A DNA stretch of 64,000 bases from NCBI RefSeq assembly GCF_023856365.1, contig NC_064542.1, positions 18,390,863-18,454,862 of the forward strand. The letters run 5' to 3'. Positions 26,069-39,285 of the stretch are shown here, piece after piece. The position numbers and the translations under genes are program-made. Numbering within the stretch: the stretch's first letter is position 1; every line of letters starts with the position of its first letter. The DNA comes from Brienomyrus brachyistius. Lineage: Eukaryota > Chordata > Actinopteri > Osteoglossiformes > Mormyridae. The notes beneath the pieces are model-generated. The model searched no databases. It saw only the letters and a program-made list of their open reading frames with translations, and had not been told where the DNA came from.

Positions 26069-26640
26069 AAAATTCTTGAAGCAAAGGTTCAGAAGATCAA
26101 AATGTCTAACTATTTAATGTGGTATATTTTAGTAGCCTATTAGTTGTATAAACATTGAATGTAACCGATACCTGACTTTTTCAGGTATCTAATCGTGTAA
26201 TTACATTTTTGACGTATAACATTTTTGGTTCATAATGAAATAATATAGATTTGCGGTAAGATTTCCTGCGTGAGTCTGAAAGCGTGAGTCTCACGCCAGA
26301 TACACGAGGTTCGGCGACCCTGGAAACGTACATTTGTTTCACCCGAGTTGATTTATATAATAAATAACATTACTTTATACAGTTGTTAAAAAGCGGAAAC
26401 TTCGACGAGCATGAAATCACCAATAAACAACATGCTGTGTTTGAAAGCTTTACGATTTTAGGACAGAAAAGCCACTCTGTTAGGAACAAGGAACATCAGT
26501 AGCTTCGCTGGTGCTATTAACACTAATGGCACATTAGCGCAAAGACAGGGCTGCATACGGCGAGTTGCGTCTTGCTTGGCGGTTAACGTTCGTTGGCGTG
26601 GGAAACGGCGGTTCTAGTGCTAAACCGCTACCGAAAAGAC

Positions 26641-26871
26641 TATAAAAGCTGCGCCGACAAAATAAAAGCGCCCAGTCAGGTTCTAAATCATAACCTTTTG
26701 TTTTGACTTTCGGTCCAGCTCCGTATGGGACAGCTTCTGGGTACGGACCCGGACCGCGGTCCGCCTGGCCTCTGCTCTAAGGCTTTACTCCCGAGCATGT
26801 GTTACTGCATTACCGAAACTGAATGTTTGGTGTACACATTTTTTTTCTTCAATAAAGTTGATTGTAATAAA
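26641..26871 (+). other. TATA-like box and poly(A) signals upstream of copy C
   Basis: TATAAAA at 26641-26647 is followed by a GC-rich 12-bp palindrome ggaccgcggtcc (26751-26762) and then two AATAAA words (26851-26856 and 26866-26871), all facing the kinase. This could be a small transcription unit, or a remnant of a mobile element, ending about 235 bp before the kinase ATG. No coding frame is convincing. The same block is in all arms. Confidence 0.3.
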
Positions 26872-26991
26872 AGTTTTTATCCGTGTTTAGTTGCATTGTC
26901 TTAGCAAGTTCACTTCTTTTTCCGTCCATGTAATTTTCAATGTGGTGACGTAATCCATCTAACAAGTTCGAATCGCGTGGCTGCCTTGGCT

Positions 26992-27036
26992 GCGTTCTAA
27001 GACTGATGACGCTAGTGTACACGTCATTTAGAACGC
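26992..27036 (+). promoter_or_regulatory. 45-bp inverted repeat with CRE-like half sites before the kinase ATG
   Basis: GCGTTCTAA pairs with TTAGAACGC, and inside them ATGACG pairs with CGTCAT. It ends 70 bp before the ATG of copy C, where a core promoter or 5' UTR element would lie. TGACG/CGTCA are CREB/ATF-type half sites. Equivalent blocks precede copies B (24047-24091), D (48770-48814) and E (51716-51760). Confidence 0.4.
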
Positions 27037-27105
27037 GAGCGCTCACTACCCATTTCGAGTATTCCACGGGTTAGTTACGGATCGCGCTTCTCTTCTGGTG
27101 AAATC

Positions 27106-29544
<2,439 letters not shown>

Positions 29545-29570
29545 AGTTCTTTTGTGTTTCAAGCATTCAG

Positions 29571-31904
29571 GCATGGATTCAGTTTTTTTCTTGTACGATT
29601 ATGGCCACATTCATACCAAGAACACACTAGACAATCTCATGCAGATTTCATTTTCACCACTCAGTCTGTTCTGCTTAATTGTTTGGAGTATATGTGTTCT
29701 GACACTATGTTGATGGGAATTGATTCTTTGAGTGTCACCTAAAGAGCTTGTATTACTTGGGTAAATTGCATCAGACTCATGTTATTTTGAAAATTATATT
29801 TTCCTATATGTGCCAAAGTCAATTGGGATTACCAAAATCAAAGTTGGCTCTCCACCTCCTGGTTATTGGAAGGTACTACGCCCCTCTACTAAATGCATTT
29901 CTTTCACTCACAAAGTGCATTTCCTGCACGCAATGAACTTGTTTCTTTGACAAAATGCATTTGGTGAATGAAATGCCCTTTTTCATTTACGAAAGCAGAT
30001 ACATTCAAGCTTCTGAACATGATATGCTAGGTGCTAATATCAGTTCTGTGTACAAAATGAAACATTCCTGTTGATTTCGGGGCACCAAAGACAGTAACGT
30101 ATTTATGCTTCTGTGGACAAAATGTAACTGTAGTATGTCTTTCTGTGGACAAAATTCAAGGCATTACTTGATTTTGTCATTGAATAATGCATTTTGTCAC
30201 ACAGTATGTATTTTGTGTCCGAAAATGAGCGCTTGACAGGAGCTGGAAGACTACTTTCGTATGTACAGTACAACTAACAACGGAAAATCCTACATGTACC
30301 TACGTGTTACTGATAGTTGTCCTTTACTTATGTTGTAGAAATTATTTTGGGCTGGGTCATGAGGAAAAGATTCGAGGTTGAAGAGGGGCATTTTATAGCA
30401 GACCACCTTGCCACAGAATGCACCCCCTGTCTATCTCTGGCTCGGAGAATACTACAGTACATGCACCAAACTTGCGCCAGTTACTGAGATTTATTTGTGC
30501 TGAAGAAATGATTTTGGGCTGGGCCAAATGGAAAAGTTTCTGGGTGGGGTGGGGCTTTTACACCAGGCCCCTGTCTAACTCTGGCTGTGAAAATCCTACA
30601 TGCACCAAACCTGTGCCTTATTTATGTTGTATAAATTATTTTTGGCTGCAATGTAAAGAAAGAATGATGGGTGGGTGGGGGGTTGCAGTTTTAACTCTAA
30701 TTGGGACTGTAAGATGTAAAGTAATGAATATTCGTTCATTCATGCGACTGTAAGATAATGAATATCTAAAAATTGAAAAAATACAGAATTTCATAAACTT
30801 TCTCAATGACTTTGTTTTTAATCAATAAGAAATAAAATAACAAGAATAACATATAAATAAATATGACATTCAATAACAATTAAAGTAATCGCAACAACAA
30901 TCTAACAAATAGAAATTATGTTATAGTAATTAGGAAGTCCACATTTTAAAATATTGTCATTGAGCAATCAGTTGGAAGGACAACATGGAGGGAAGGGAAC
31001 AGATAGCCTGCTTGGCATGCTATTCGTGTTTGAGTTTATCAGTGATTAGCTATTAACCTTTCACCGCATAGTAATGGTGCATTCCAAACAGATGTTGGCC
31101 TTGATGCGTACTGGCTCGTGATTGGTTGGCTATTTTGCGGTAACTTTGTTTTTACTCAGATGACACCCTTAGCGATCGGTCTTACTCTCTTGATAGACTA
31201 ACGTGGTGTCTACAATGTATAATAAAAGCTGCCCCGAACCATAGTAACCAGTTCACTCTACAGGCAAAGTTTATTCATTTACTCCTTCACAGCCAGTTAA
31301 AATAAGAACAATTAGATAAACAGGAACATATGCTGAGCATATGAAGTTCTTTGTACGGAGTGCTGAGACACTGTGGGAGGCCATTCGCTAATCATCTCTC
31401 TCAGACAAGCTCAGCGCAGTCAGTCTGATATTAGACTCTCTAGTCATTCATATTACACAATTCTTAAGTTTTCTGAAATACTGGATCTTCTAACCACACT
31501 CAAAATACAGTTTAACTGTTCTTTCTTAAACTTTCTTAAAGAACGTAAAATGTAGCTTTACTGCTTACATTTACATTTCCAGCAAACATTTTAATTGATG
31601 CAAATGAGAGTAAATGGTGAATCAGTTTATTTGCTATCTAGCCACATTAAATGCATTTGCTGCCCAACCGTTCATCAGTATGTGACCACTGCCATCTGGC
31701 TTTAAAGAGTAAGTCTACTGTAATACTATCATTACAGTAGTATTATTAGTATTATCAGCTTATTGAAAATGCAAAATGAGATGCGGGAAAAATGTCTCAA
31801 ATGCAGATCAGTTGATCGGTGATCGGGAGCTTACTAATGAAAATGAGAAGACCAAAGGGTTTGAACAAGAGATGGTGGTGGGGCTGTGATGGACCCCTCC
31901 TGAT
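29571..31904. other. Non-coding stretch downstream of copy C
   Basis: Close copy of 1544-3885, with a shorter ATAA run. No supported gene. Confidence 0.6.
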
Positions 31905-31991
31905 GTTACATTTATACATGAACATGCACTGCATCACATTATTATACAGTTTGTTACATTTAAACATTTATACATGAACATGCACTGCATC
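31905..31991 (+). repeat. 48-bp repeat before the LTR element, unit 2
   Basis: One full copy (31905-31952) and a diverged part, compared with two full copies in unit 1. Confidence 0.8.
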
Positions 31992-32288
31992 TGTGACGCC
32001 CGCTCCGTCCGCTCCTCGTGTGTGCCACGCCCCCTAATTACCCACGTGTGATTTCCTGATCGTGCCCAGTCGTGTCTTGTTTCCTGCTGCCTTGTTCCAT
32101 GTATTTAAGTTCCTGTTTTGTACTAACCCGTTGTCTGTCATTGATGTTAGTCGCGTCAGATGTTATCCGCCATCCGTTCCCCCGATTCCTTTATTAAAAC
32201 CCCAGTTTGCCCCGTAATTCGCCTGTTTGCCTGCTTCCTGTCTGCTCGCCTGTCTGTTCGCCTTACCGGCTTCCAGCGTCCCGTGACA
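31992..32288 (+). repeat. 5' LTR, unit 2
   Basis: TGTGACGCC to GTGACA. TATTTAA at 32102-32108, probable transcript start at GTCTGTCATT (32133), ATTAAA poly(A) word near 32193. Confidence 0.9.
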
Positions 32289-32289
32289 G

Positions 32290-32299
32290 AATGACAGAC
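32290..32299 (+). promoter_or_regulatory. Putative self-primer binding site
   Basis: AATGACAGAC directly after the 5' LTR is the reverse complement of GTCTGTCATT, the predicted first bases of the element RNA. It overlaps the ATG (32291) of the internal frame. The same arrangement is at 57013-57022 in unit 3. Confidence 0.65.
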
Positions 32300-34234
32300 C
32301 CACTGAACAAGGCACAGCAGCAGACCGAGAGCCATCGTCTCGGTCTGCTGCAAGAGGTGTACCATTGGCTGAACCAGCCCGACGTCCGGGAGGACCCCGT
32401 CGCGCTGAAATTAGCCACCGACAGCTGCGATCTCCTGCTGGCGATGTCCCCATCGGAGGGCGGGCATCGTTTGGGAGAGGTGCGCGCTCTCCTCCATGAG
32501 CTCATCCAACGGATGACAGCTCAGAGGTTAGAGCTGGACGCGCCATGCGTCGCGGAGACTGTTCCCCTGCTGTCTGTCCCACCGGACGAGGAGCAGCCTT
32601 CCGCGACTCGCACGACAAAGAGGAAGAAGAGGAGGAAGCACGCGATCGCCCCTGCGATCGTTCTGGGAGCGTGCACGCTCATCCCCGCTTCTCTCCTCAC
32701 CGGGGAATTGGAGGACTCCCCGGCTGACCTCGACGTCGTCACCGCAGCTAAGCTGCCTGTGCAGGCAGCTTCCCCCGTCCGGGGAGAACACCCAGCCGCC
32801 GCTGAGCTGCTACCGCCCTTCGAGCGGTACTACTTCCGGCCCGAGCGGCTGGCCAACAAGGGGGCCAGCGCAGTGCGGGACGCTATCCCGCGTGTGCCCC
32901 GGGCACTTAAAGGGGCCACGTCCGTCTTGCCCGCACGGGACCTACCGGTCCCGCCGCCTGCAGCCCCTGCTCAGCCCGAGCGGCCGCCTCCTGTGCCTGC
33001 AGCCCCTGCTCAGCCCGAGCGGCCGCCTCCTGTGCCTGCAGCCCCTGCTCAGCCCGAGCGGCCGCCTCCTGTGCCTGCAGCCCCTGCTCAGCCCGAGCGG
33101 CCGCCTCCTGTGCCTGCAGCCCCTGCTCAGCCCGAGCGGCCGCCTCCTGTGCCTGCAGCCCCTGCTCAGCCCGAGCGGCCGCCTCCCGGGCCGGCGCCCC
33201 CTCTGCAGCCACCTGCAGCTCCCGGGCCGGCGCCCCCTCTGCAGCCACCTGCAGCTCCCGGGCCGGCGCCCCCACAGCCGGACCGCGCTCCTGTTCCTGA
33301 CCCGGCGCTCCCTGCTGCAGCTCCAGAGGCACTCCCTCTGCCAGTTGACCCTGTTCGGGTCCCTGTCCCTGGCCCCGCTCCTGTCCCTGGCCCCGCTCCT
33401 GTCCCTGGCCCCGCTCCTGTGACCCCTTATCCCTCGCTCCGGCGAACTCGACCCCGACCGAGGGTCGTAATGTCTGTGTCCCGTAAGGGGCGGGGACACA
33501 GACGCAGGACGGGGGTCCCACCCACCCTGCCCCCTGGCTCGCCCTCCGTCGCCTGCGCTGGGGCTCGGGGGGCGCCTGCGGTTCCTGGCCCTCCGGGTCG
33601 GCTGTCGCCTGCGGGTCCCCCTCCGGTGCCTCGTCGCCCTGCCTCGCTCCCCCCCTCCGGTGCCTGGTCGGTCGCCTGCGGGGCCCCCACCTGCGGCTTG
33701 TCGGAGGACGTCGCCCCCTGCGGCGGCTCCCCCCCTCGCCTTGCCTTCGCCCTGGCCCCTTCCAGCTCCCTCGTCCCCTTCCCTGGTGCTCCCTCCTGCT
33801 CCCTCCCTGGCCCCTCCGCGGGTCCCTCGCCCTGTCTCCTCGGCCCCTCCGAGGTCCCCTCCGGCTCCGGCCTCCCGGCTGCCTGCGGCCCCTCCGGCTG
33901 CCTCCCGTCGCCCGCTGGGGCTCCCTCGGGCTCCCCTTACTTCCCCCTCCTTCTCTCCCTCCTTTCCTGTCTCTGTCCCGCCTGCTTTCGTTCCTCCACC
34001 TGCCTTTGTCCCGCCGTCCTCTATTCCTGGTCCCTTTGTTCTGCCCCGCTCCGTTCCTGGTTTCCCGTCGTTCCCTCCCGTCACTCCCGCTCCTTTTGTT
34101 CCGCTTGTTCCCTCTGTTTCTCCCTTCCTGGTCTGTCTGTCGGCCTTTCCTGTCCTGTGTCGTGTCCTGTCCTGGCTCCTGCCTCTTTGTCTGTTTTGCC
34201 TGTCTGTCTTGTTCCCTGGTCCCTGTTGATTTAG
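32291..34234 (+). pseudogene. Gag-like proline-rich frame, unit 2 (frameshifted)
   Basis: The ATG at 32291 starts MTDPLNKAQQ, 3 bp after the LTR. A helical N-terminal part (to about residue 90) is followed by a basic patch TTKRKKRRKH, then low-complexity Pro/Ala repeats: six 39-bp units from 32960, two and a half 36-bp units from 33184, and three 18-bp units near 33363. No zinc knuckle is seen, so gag is inferred from position. Near 33653 there is one extra C (seven C versus six in unit 3), which shifts the frame and changes the Pro-rich C-terminal half into an unrelated Cys/Ser-rich one. The copy is therefore probably broken. Confidence 0.6.
32960..33193 (+). repeat. Six 39-bp tandem units inside the gag-like frame, unit 2
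   Basis: Each unit encodes AAPAQPERPPPVP. GC-rich repeats keep other frames open, including long antisense ones. Confidence 0.9.
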
Positions 34235-34333
34235 GTTTACATTTGTCTTTCAGGTTCTGGTTTCCCGGTCTCGTCCCGTCCTTCGCCTCCTCCCGGGCGC
34301 GCCCAGTGTAGCGCGCCTTTGGGGGGGGGGTTC

Positions 34334-34630
34334 TGTGACGCCCGCTCCGTCCGCTCCTCGTGTGTGCCACGCCCCCTAATTACCCACGTGTGATTTCCTG
34401 ATCGTGCCCAGTCGTGTCTTGTTTCCTGCTGCCTTGTTCCATGTATTTAAGTTCCTGTTTTGTACTAACCCGTTGTCTGTCATTGATGTTAGTCGCGTCA
34501 GATGTTATCCGCCATCCGTTCCCCCGATTCCTTTATTAAAACCCCAGTTTGCCCCGTAATTCGCCTGTTTGCCTGCTTCCTGTCTGCTCGCCTGTCTGTT
34601 CGCCTTACCGGCGTCCAGCGTCCCGTGACA
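34334..34630 (+). repeat. 3' LTR, unit 2
   Basis: Same as the 5' LTR apart from a few base changes; ends GTGACA before gaatcatatac. Confidence 0.9.
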
Positions 34631-34935
34631 GAATCATATACAGTTTGTTACATTTATACATGAACATGCCCTGCATCACATTACGCAGTTTGTTACATTT
34701 CTGCTTAGCCTTTTCTTTATACAGATGTTAATGTTACTTATTGCAGCCTCTTTAAAAGAAATGAAAAAAAATGCTTTAAAAGTTGCTATACTGTATATAG
34801 GACTGTGCAAAATTCTTAAGCAACAAAAGAAAATTCTTTTTTATTTCATTTATCTGGGCTGTCAGAAAAAAAAAACATGATTTAACATAGGAACTAAGGA
34901 TGTGCACCATTCAGAACTGATTCGCGATTGGCCCC
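34631..34935. other. Stretch between LTRs, unit 2, with the empty LINE site
   Basis: Carries the resumed 48-bp repeat and the uninterrupted site tttaaaagttgctatactg (34776-34794) where unit 1 holds its LINE. No gene. Confidence 0.8.
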
Positions 34936-35253
34936 TGTCACGATCACGGCGTAGCGGTTGCGAGCAGGACGGCGGTAAGCGGCGATCGTGTGGGCAGGCG
35001 TGAAAGGAGCAGGCAGACAGGTCGAGATCAGGGTAAACTCGGGGTTTAATTAGGGAATCGGGAGCAGGGAACATCAAACCACACAAGATCCACAACAAAC
35101 TACAATGACGGACAAGGGGAACAGGTAAGATCAGCACTTAAATAGGACGGGACTAATCAAAGTAATCGGACACAGCAGGAGACGATCAGGGAAGCACACG
35201 TGGGTAATCAGGGGGCGTGGCACACACGAGGAGCGTATGAGCCGGGCATGACA
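34936..35253 (-). mobile_element. Solo LTR of a related family, unit 2
   Basis: Copy of 10287-10604, same length (318 bp), minus orientation. Confidence 0.8.
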
Positions 35254-35891
35254 CTTATTTTCTACAAAGCAAGTTCAATGCAAGCATAACCTGCAGAAGC
35301 AAGACAAAGCATGGCGGGGAAAACATATTATTGTACTGTACAATTACTTCAAATTTAGGAATAAAAAAATACGACCAAAAATGTTTTAGTTTGCCAAGTA
35401 ATCAAAAGTCAGAGTAAACTAATACATGATAACACACATGCAAAAGATCAATGGCAGAACAGGTGCTCTGAACCCAGTCTGGATTAAAACGGAATTAACC
35501 ATCTCTCTCAACATAATATTGGGATCATTTATTCTCTTCAGAGGCCTCTATAGAACTGTGCATCCATCTCCTCACTCATGTTTAGACAGACGTATCCTAA
35601 GGCACCAGGGCAACATCAGGCCCATCAAGTAGAGAATTCAGCACCACGGACAGTGACCTGTGTTGCTGTGACATCTGGTTCCTTCATTGGCTCTGTATAT
35701 TTTTCTAGAAATAACTAAATGGCTCTTTTGGGGGAATTTCCAGTCAGAGACTTGGTTCTTATATGACGAGAAAGTATTATTTTTACTTAGACTAAGAAGC
35801 TATAGAATATCAGCTCTGCATGCGATCTCTCCTTTACTGCTGAAGCACCTCTGTCGCCGGTTGACATTTTCACAATGGATGGTCTTTAGAT
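35254..35891. other. Stretch without a supported gene
   Basis: Close copy of 10605-11242. Nothing further is recognised. Confidence 0.4.
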
Positions 35892-36362
35892 TTGCATGAG
35901 TTTAAGTACATAAGGAGTCTAACCGAAATATATAAAGCTATTTTCAAACAGGACAAGGAGGCAGCACAGATGACAAGAGACAGCACCGACCAGGGGGAGC
36001 CAGTCATCTCCCCAGCAGACCGAGTACACCTCCGCGTGTTAAATCACAGGGGATTCAGGGTGAAATGGCAAGAGATGCAGGTCAACACACAGGAATGTTT
36101 GGATTGGTGGTATGATATGTGGGGAGGTTGGCAGCAAGCTGTTATGAAAGGGCTTTTCTTAGGAGCTGTGATTAATCTGACTCTGATACTAATCTTCTGC
36201 TGTGTAGATCCTTTAGTCATCACCCTAGTGAGCAAAGCTCTGTCTCAACATGTGACAACAGCTGCCATGTCAAAGGTGGTGGGAGGACCGTCTGAAACGA
36301 CGAGATCCTGGATCCAACACAGAAAAGGAAAAGACATCGCTGACAATGCCCTGCCTGCATGA
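35892..36362 (+). pseudogene. Env-like open frame, unit 2
   Basis: Same 156-codon frame as 11243-11713, with Ala, Lys and Thr differences at three positions. Trp-rich stretch and one membrane segment are kept. Family uncertain. Confidence 0.3.
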
Positions 36363-36400
36363 TTGCAACATGAAGGAACCGCAGGGATTGACTGCCTAAT

Positions 36401-36626
36401 TTCGAATTAGAATTTAGTAATTAATTGTCAACATACCACAGCACATGGTGCACAACTACAAAATGCGTTCTCTGTATTTAACCCATATGTGACATAGAAG
36501 GTTGCAGCAAATTCAGCGCCCAGGGAGCAGTACTTGGGGGCAGTATCTCAGTGAGGCTTTGCTGGTCGGGGATTCGAACCTACAGTGTTTCAACTACAAG
36601 TGCACTTCCCTAACCATAAAGCCACC
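36401..36626 (-). mobile_element. tRNA-derived SINE, unit 2
   Basis: Same SINE as in unit 1 with target duplications actgcctaat at 36391-36400 and 36627-36636. Confidence 0.9.
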
Positions 36627-36636
36627 ACTGCCTAAT

Positions 36637-37625
36637 CCGACAGCTGGAAAGAGTAGAATCATGAAGAAGTGTATGTTATGGATGTTGGACTGCAGCACCA
36701 ACAGTTAACCTCCCCGTTTATCTATGGGAGTTCATAATACGGCAGTCCTCTCCACTATTTTACGACGATCCCACTATAGGTGGGATCTGAATCTGAGTGT
36801 TTCTAGTTCATGAACTATGCCAGCCATGGACCCTGACGGTGGGCCGAGCCTGGAATGTTCTCCATGTGTTGCCAAGGGCTTTCCTCTGCTTTCCCCCCCA
36901 GTCTAAAAATATGCCAAGGTTAATTTAAACATTTAAACACAATGACTTAAAATTGTTCGCACACACTTCTAAACATTTGAAGAAGCCAAACAGTGACTAG
37001 AACATAGAATACGTGCCATAGGTGAATTGGAGTTGAAATTCGACATCAAGGTACAAATGGGTCACACAGAGGATACCTTCTGCATCGCCCAACAAGGGAT
37101 AGCATCGCTAGTCCCAGCCCTGAGACATGGTGATGATGCAGAATGAATATTCTCCTGTGACTCTGGCTTGGCAGTTGCACAACATTTTACTGTAATATGC
37201 CTCTCATTTGTTTACTTTTTGGCTTTGTCCTTTAGTGTGTAATGACTGTTCAGTAGTGTTTATTTAAGCCATAGGCTTGATGTATGATCTGAAAGCAGTG
37301 TTTGTTTTTGGGCAAAGATAATGTACTGTAGTTTTGAGAAGATTCTTTGATTTTGCAAGATGAGTGTAAGGTTTTGTGAGTTTAGCTTGTATTTGAGCGT
37401 TTGTGCTTAGTGGTTTAATTAAAGGAGAGGAGATTTTAGGAAATGTGTTTTAGCAATTCAGAAAAACTGTTTCTTGGGATAGCCTCTTTCTTTATAAATG
37501 AATTACCACCCATGGGTCATAAGAAACATTTAGTCACACAACATCACCGCACATGCTGGGAAAGAACTGCATTTTATTCACACACAAAACACCATAAGAA
37601 ATTTCAAGTTGCACTGCCCCAACCT
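36637..37625. other. Stretch without a supported gene
   Basis: Close copy of 11988-12976. Confidence 0.5.
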
Positions 37626-38028
37626 TTATGTGTTTTTCTGCAAATGCCACTCTGTGAAACAGATTCGGTCCGCAACTATGTAGAGTGGCACAATGCATGC
37701 TAAGCATTTGTGAATTGTCTTGTTGCTTAGCTTCTTGGAGTGGCAGTGCACACAGTACTTCCTGCCCTGTGTGGCCTTCAGCCTGGAGTCCACAGCAGGA
37801 GTGTCAGTGATGGCCACTGGGACGCACATCTGCTTCTGTGGCTCTTGAAGCACTGCTGCTGTGTCCTGCTGCGCCCGAAAGCGTTTCTGTGTGAGAGGCT
37901 TCTGCCTCTTCTCCCTGGCGATGGCTGTATGGATGATGAAGCTGTTCACCACCTTCCTTCTCTTTGCACGAGTAGACTGTGTCTGAGGTGCAGGTGGAGA
38001 AGCGGGTGGAGATTCTGCCCTTTGGGTT
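37626..38028 (-). pseudogene. piggyBac-like C-terminal exon, unit 2
   Basis: Same frame and cysteine spacing as 12977-13379. It uses TAA as stop and has Gln for Pro in the middle (VLQEPQ) and His for Tyr within the cysteine region. Frame still open. Confidence 0.45.
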
Positions 38029-39167
38029 CTAAAACAAAGAAAAAGGAAAAATATTTAGGATCTATGCAACAAAAATATGTGCATTTTCTTTATGCAAACA
38101 AAGCCCGACAAATGCCCCACGTAACTTTGCGCAAGCAAAACTCGACAAAGGCGATGCGTAACTTTTCCCAATGTACCACAATACAATTGTCACCAAAGCA
38201 AATGTTAATTATGAATTGCTGAATCACGGAATTATAAAAATCTATAGAATTAAAGAGCAAAATGTTGCATCCTCTCCGTGCAAAAAAGCGTCCACCTCCA
38301 TCGAATCAACGGAGTCAGCGATGGATGCCTCACTTCCAAAATCTTCTTCTGTGCTTCCTCAAACATGAACGTCTTCTGAGCCATTTTTCTTCATTCAAAA
38401 ATGTTGTGCGAAAATAATTGGGAAAACTCACCGAGATTATCTGTGCAATGCGAACTCGAGACACTCCCACGAATACTGCGCCGGCAAAGAAACATTTGCG
38501 CATTTCTGTCCCCAGTGCGAAAAACAATGGCGAATCAGCACATCCCATACCATTTCTCAAACCTTAGACACACCTCTATTGGACAAAACAAGTGACATTG
38601 TAATTTGATGTTCATACAAAAAGTTAATTATAATGAAACATAACCATGGGCAAAGGTTCAGTGCGTAAAAATTGATATGCTTGCAGGGAAGCAGAGCGTA
38701 TATTTTAAATTTTTTTAAAATGCTTGACAACGAAGAATGACAGTGATTGATTCGTATACATAGGAGATCAAGCTTTCAAACGAGGGTAACTTTTCATTCA
38801 GTGGTTTTCTTCAAAAACTCTGGAGATGAAAAACACAGTACGTGTTTACAGAATGCTGACTGACATTTTTTTGCGATGAGTGAGCAAGCTATTTGAGAGC
38901 ATGACAGTCATTTTTATGGGAAAATGTGTGTTTTGTCTTTTTTGGAATTTAACAAGCGGTTTTTGTTTGATCTTACATGTTTGTTTCTTCTATTTGAGGT
39001 CCTTCTACTCTATTAAAAACTTGGACGTATGTGTCCAAACCACTAGAGGGCGAGTTCTGAAAAGCCTATAACTGTCCTGAGAAGTTGTTTGAATGCACTT
39101 AATGCCTTGACACTTGTTGATGTGCGTGTGCTCTGCTCGAGGAGTAAAGGGGAGATCGCGTGGGCAA
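38029..39167. other. Stretch without a supported gene, with CTCF-type motif
   Basis: Matches 13380-14550 apart from one fewer short tandem copy and the intact motif at 39040. Confidence 0.5.
39040..39052 (+). promoter_or_regulatory. CTCF-type core motif, plus strand, unit 2
   Basis: CCACTAGAGGGCG fully matches CCASYAGRKGGC. It faces the minus-strand motif at 42337-42349, which gives a convergent pair. The site is lost in unit 1 and present in unit 3 (63762-63774). Confidence 0.45.
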
Positions 39168-39285
39168 CCTCATGCTGGGTCCATGCGCTGTGTGTGGGGT
39201 GGGTAATGGGGGAGACCTCATGCTGGGTCCATGCACTGTGTGTGGGGTGGGTAATGGGGGAGACCTCATGCTGGGCCCATGCGCT
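39168..39285 (+). repeat. 48-bp minisatellite, left array of unit 2 (about 2.5 copies)
   Basis: Starts at 39168, 39216 and 39264; shorter than the 6-copy array of unit 1. Confidence 0.95.

Larger units (their letters stand above)
31992..34630 (+). mobile_element. Non-autonomous Tf1/sushi-like LTR retrotransposon, unit 2
   Basis: 2.64 kb with 297-bp LTRs (31992-32288 and 34334-34630) that differ at only a few bases (for example ggcttccag versus ggcgtccag). A G-rich polypurine tract (gcctttgggggggggg, 34316-34330) precedes the 3' LTR. The primer site next to the 5' LTR is not a tRNA match; 32290-32299 (AATGACAGAC) is complementary to GTCTGTCATT at 32133-32142, about 30 bp after the TATTTAA box, as expected for self-priming elements. 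Only one long frame lies inside and there is no protease, reverse transcriptase or integrase, so it depends on enzymes from another element. Flanks gcatc/gaatc. Confidence 0.88.

Noticed and set aside
32907..34370. 487-codon Arg/Gly-rich antisense frame over the LTR element (and 57665-59092)
   Set aside because: Antisense shadow of the GC-rich proline repeats; composition follows the repeat and there is no motif.
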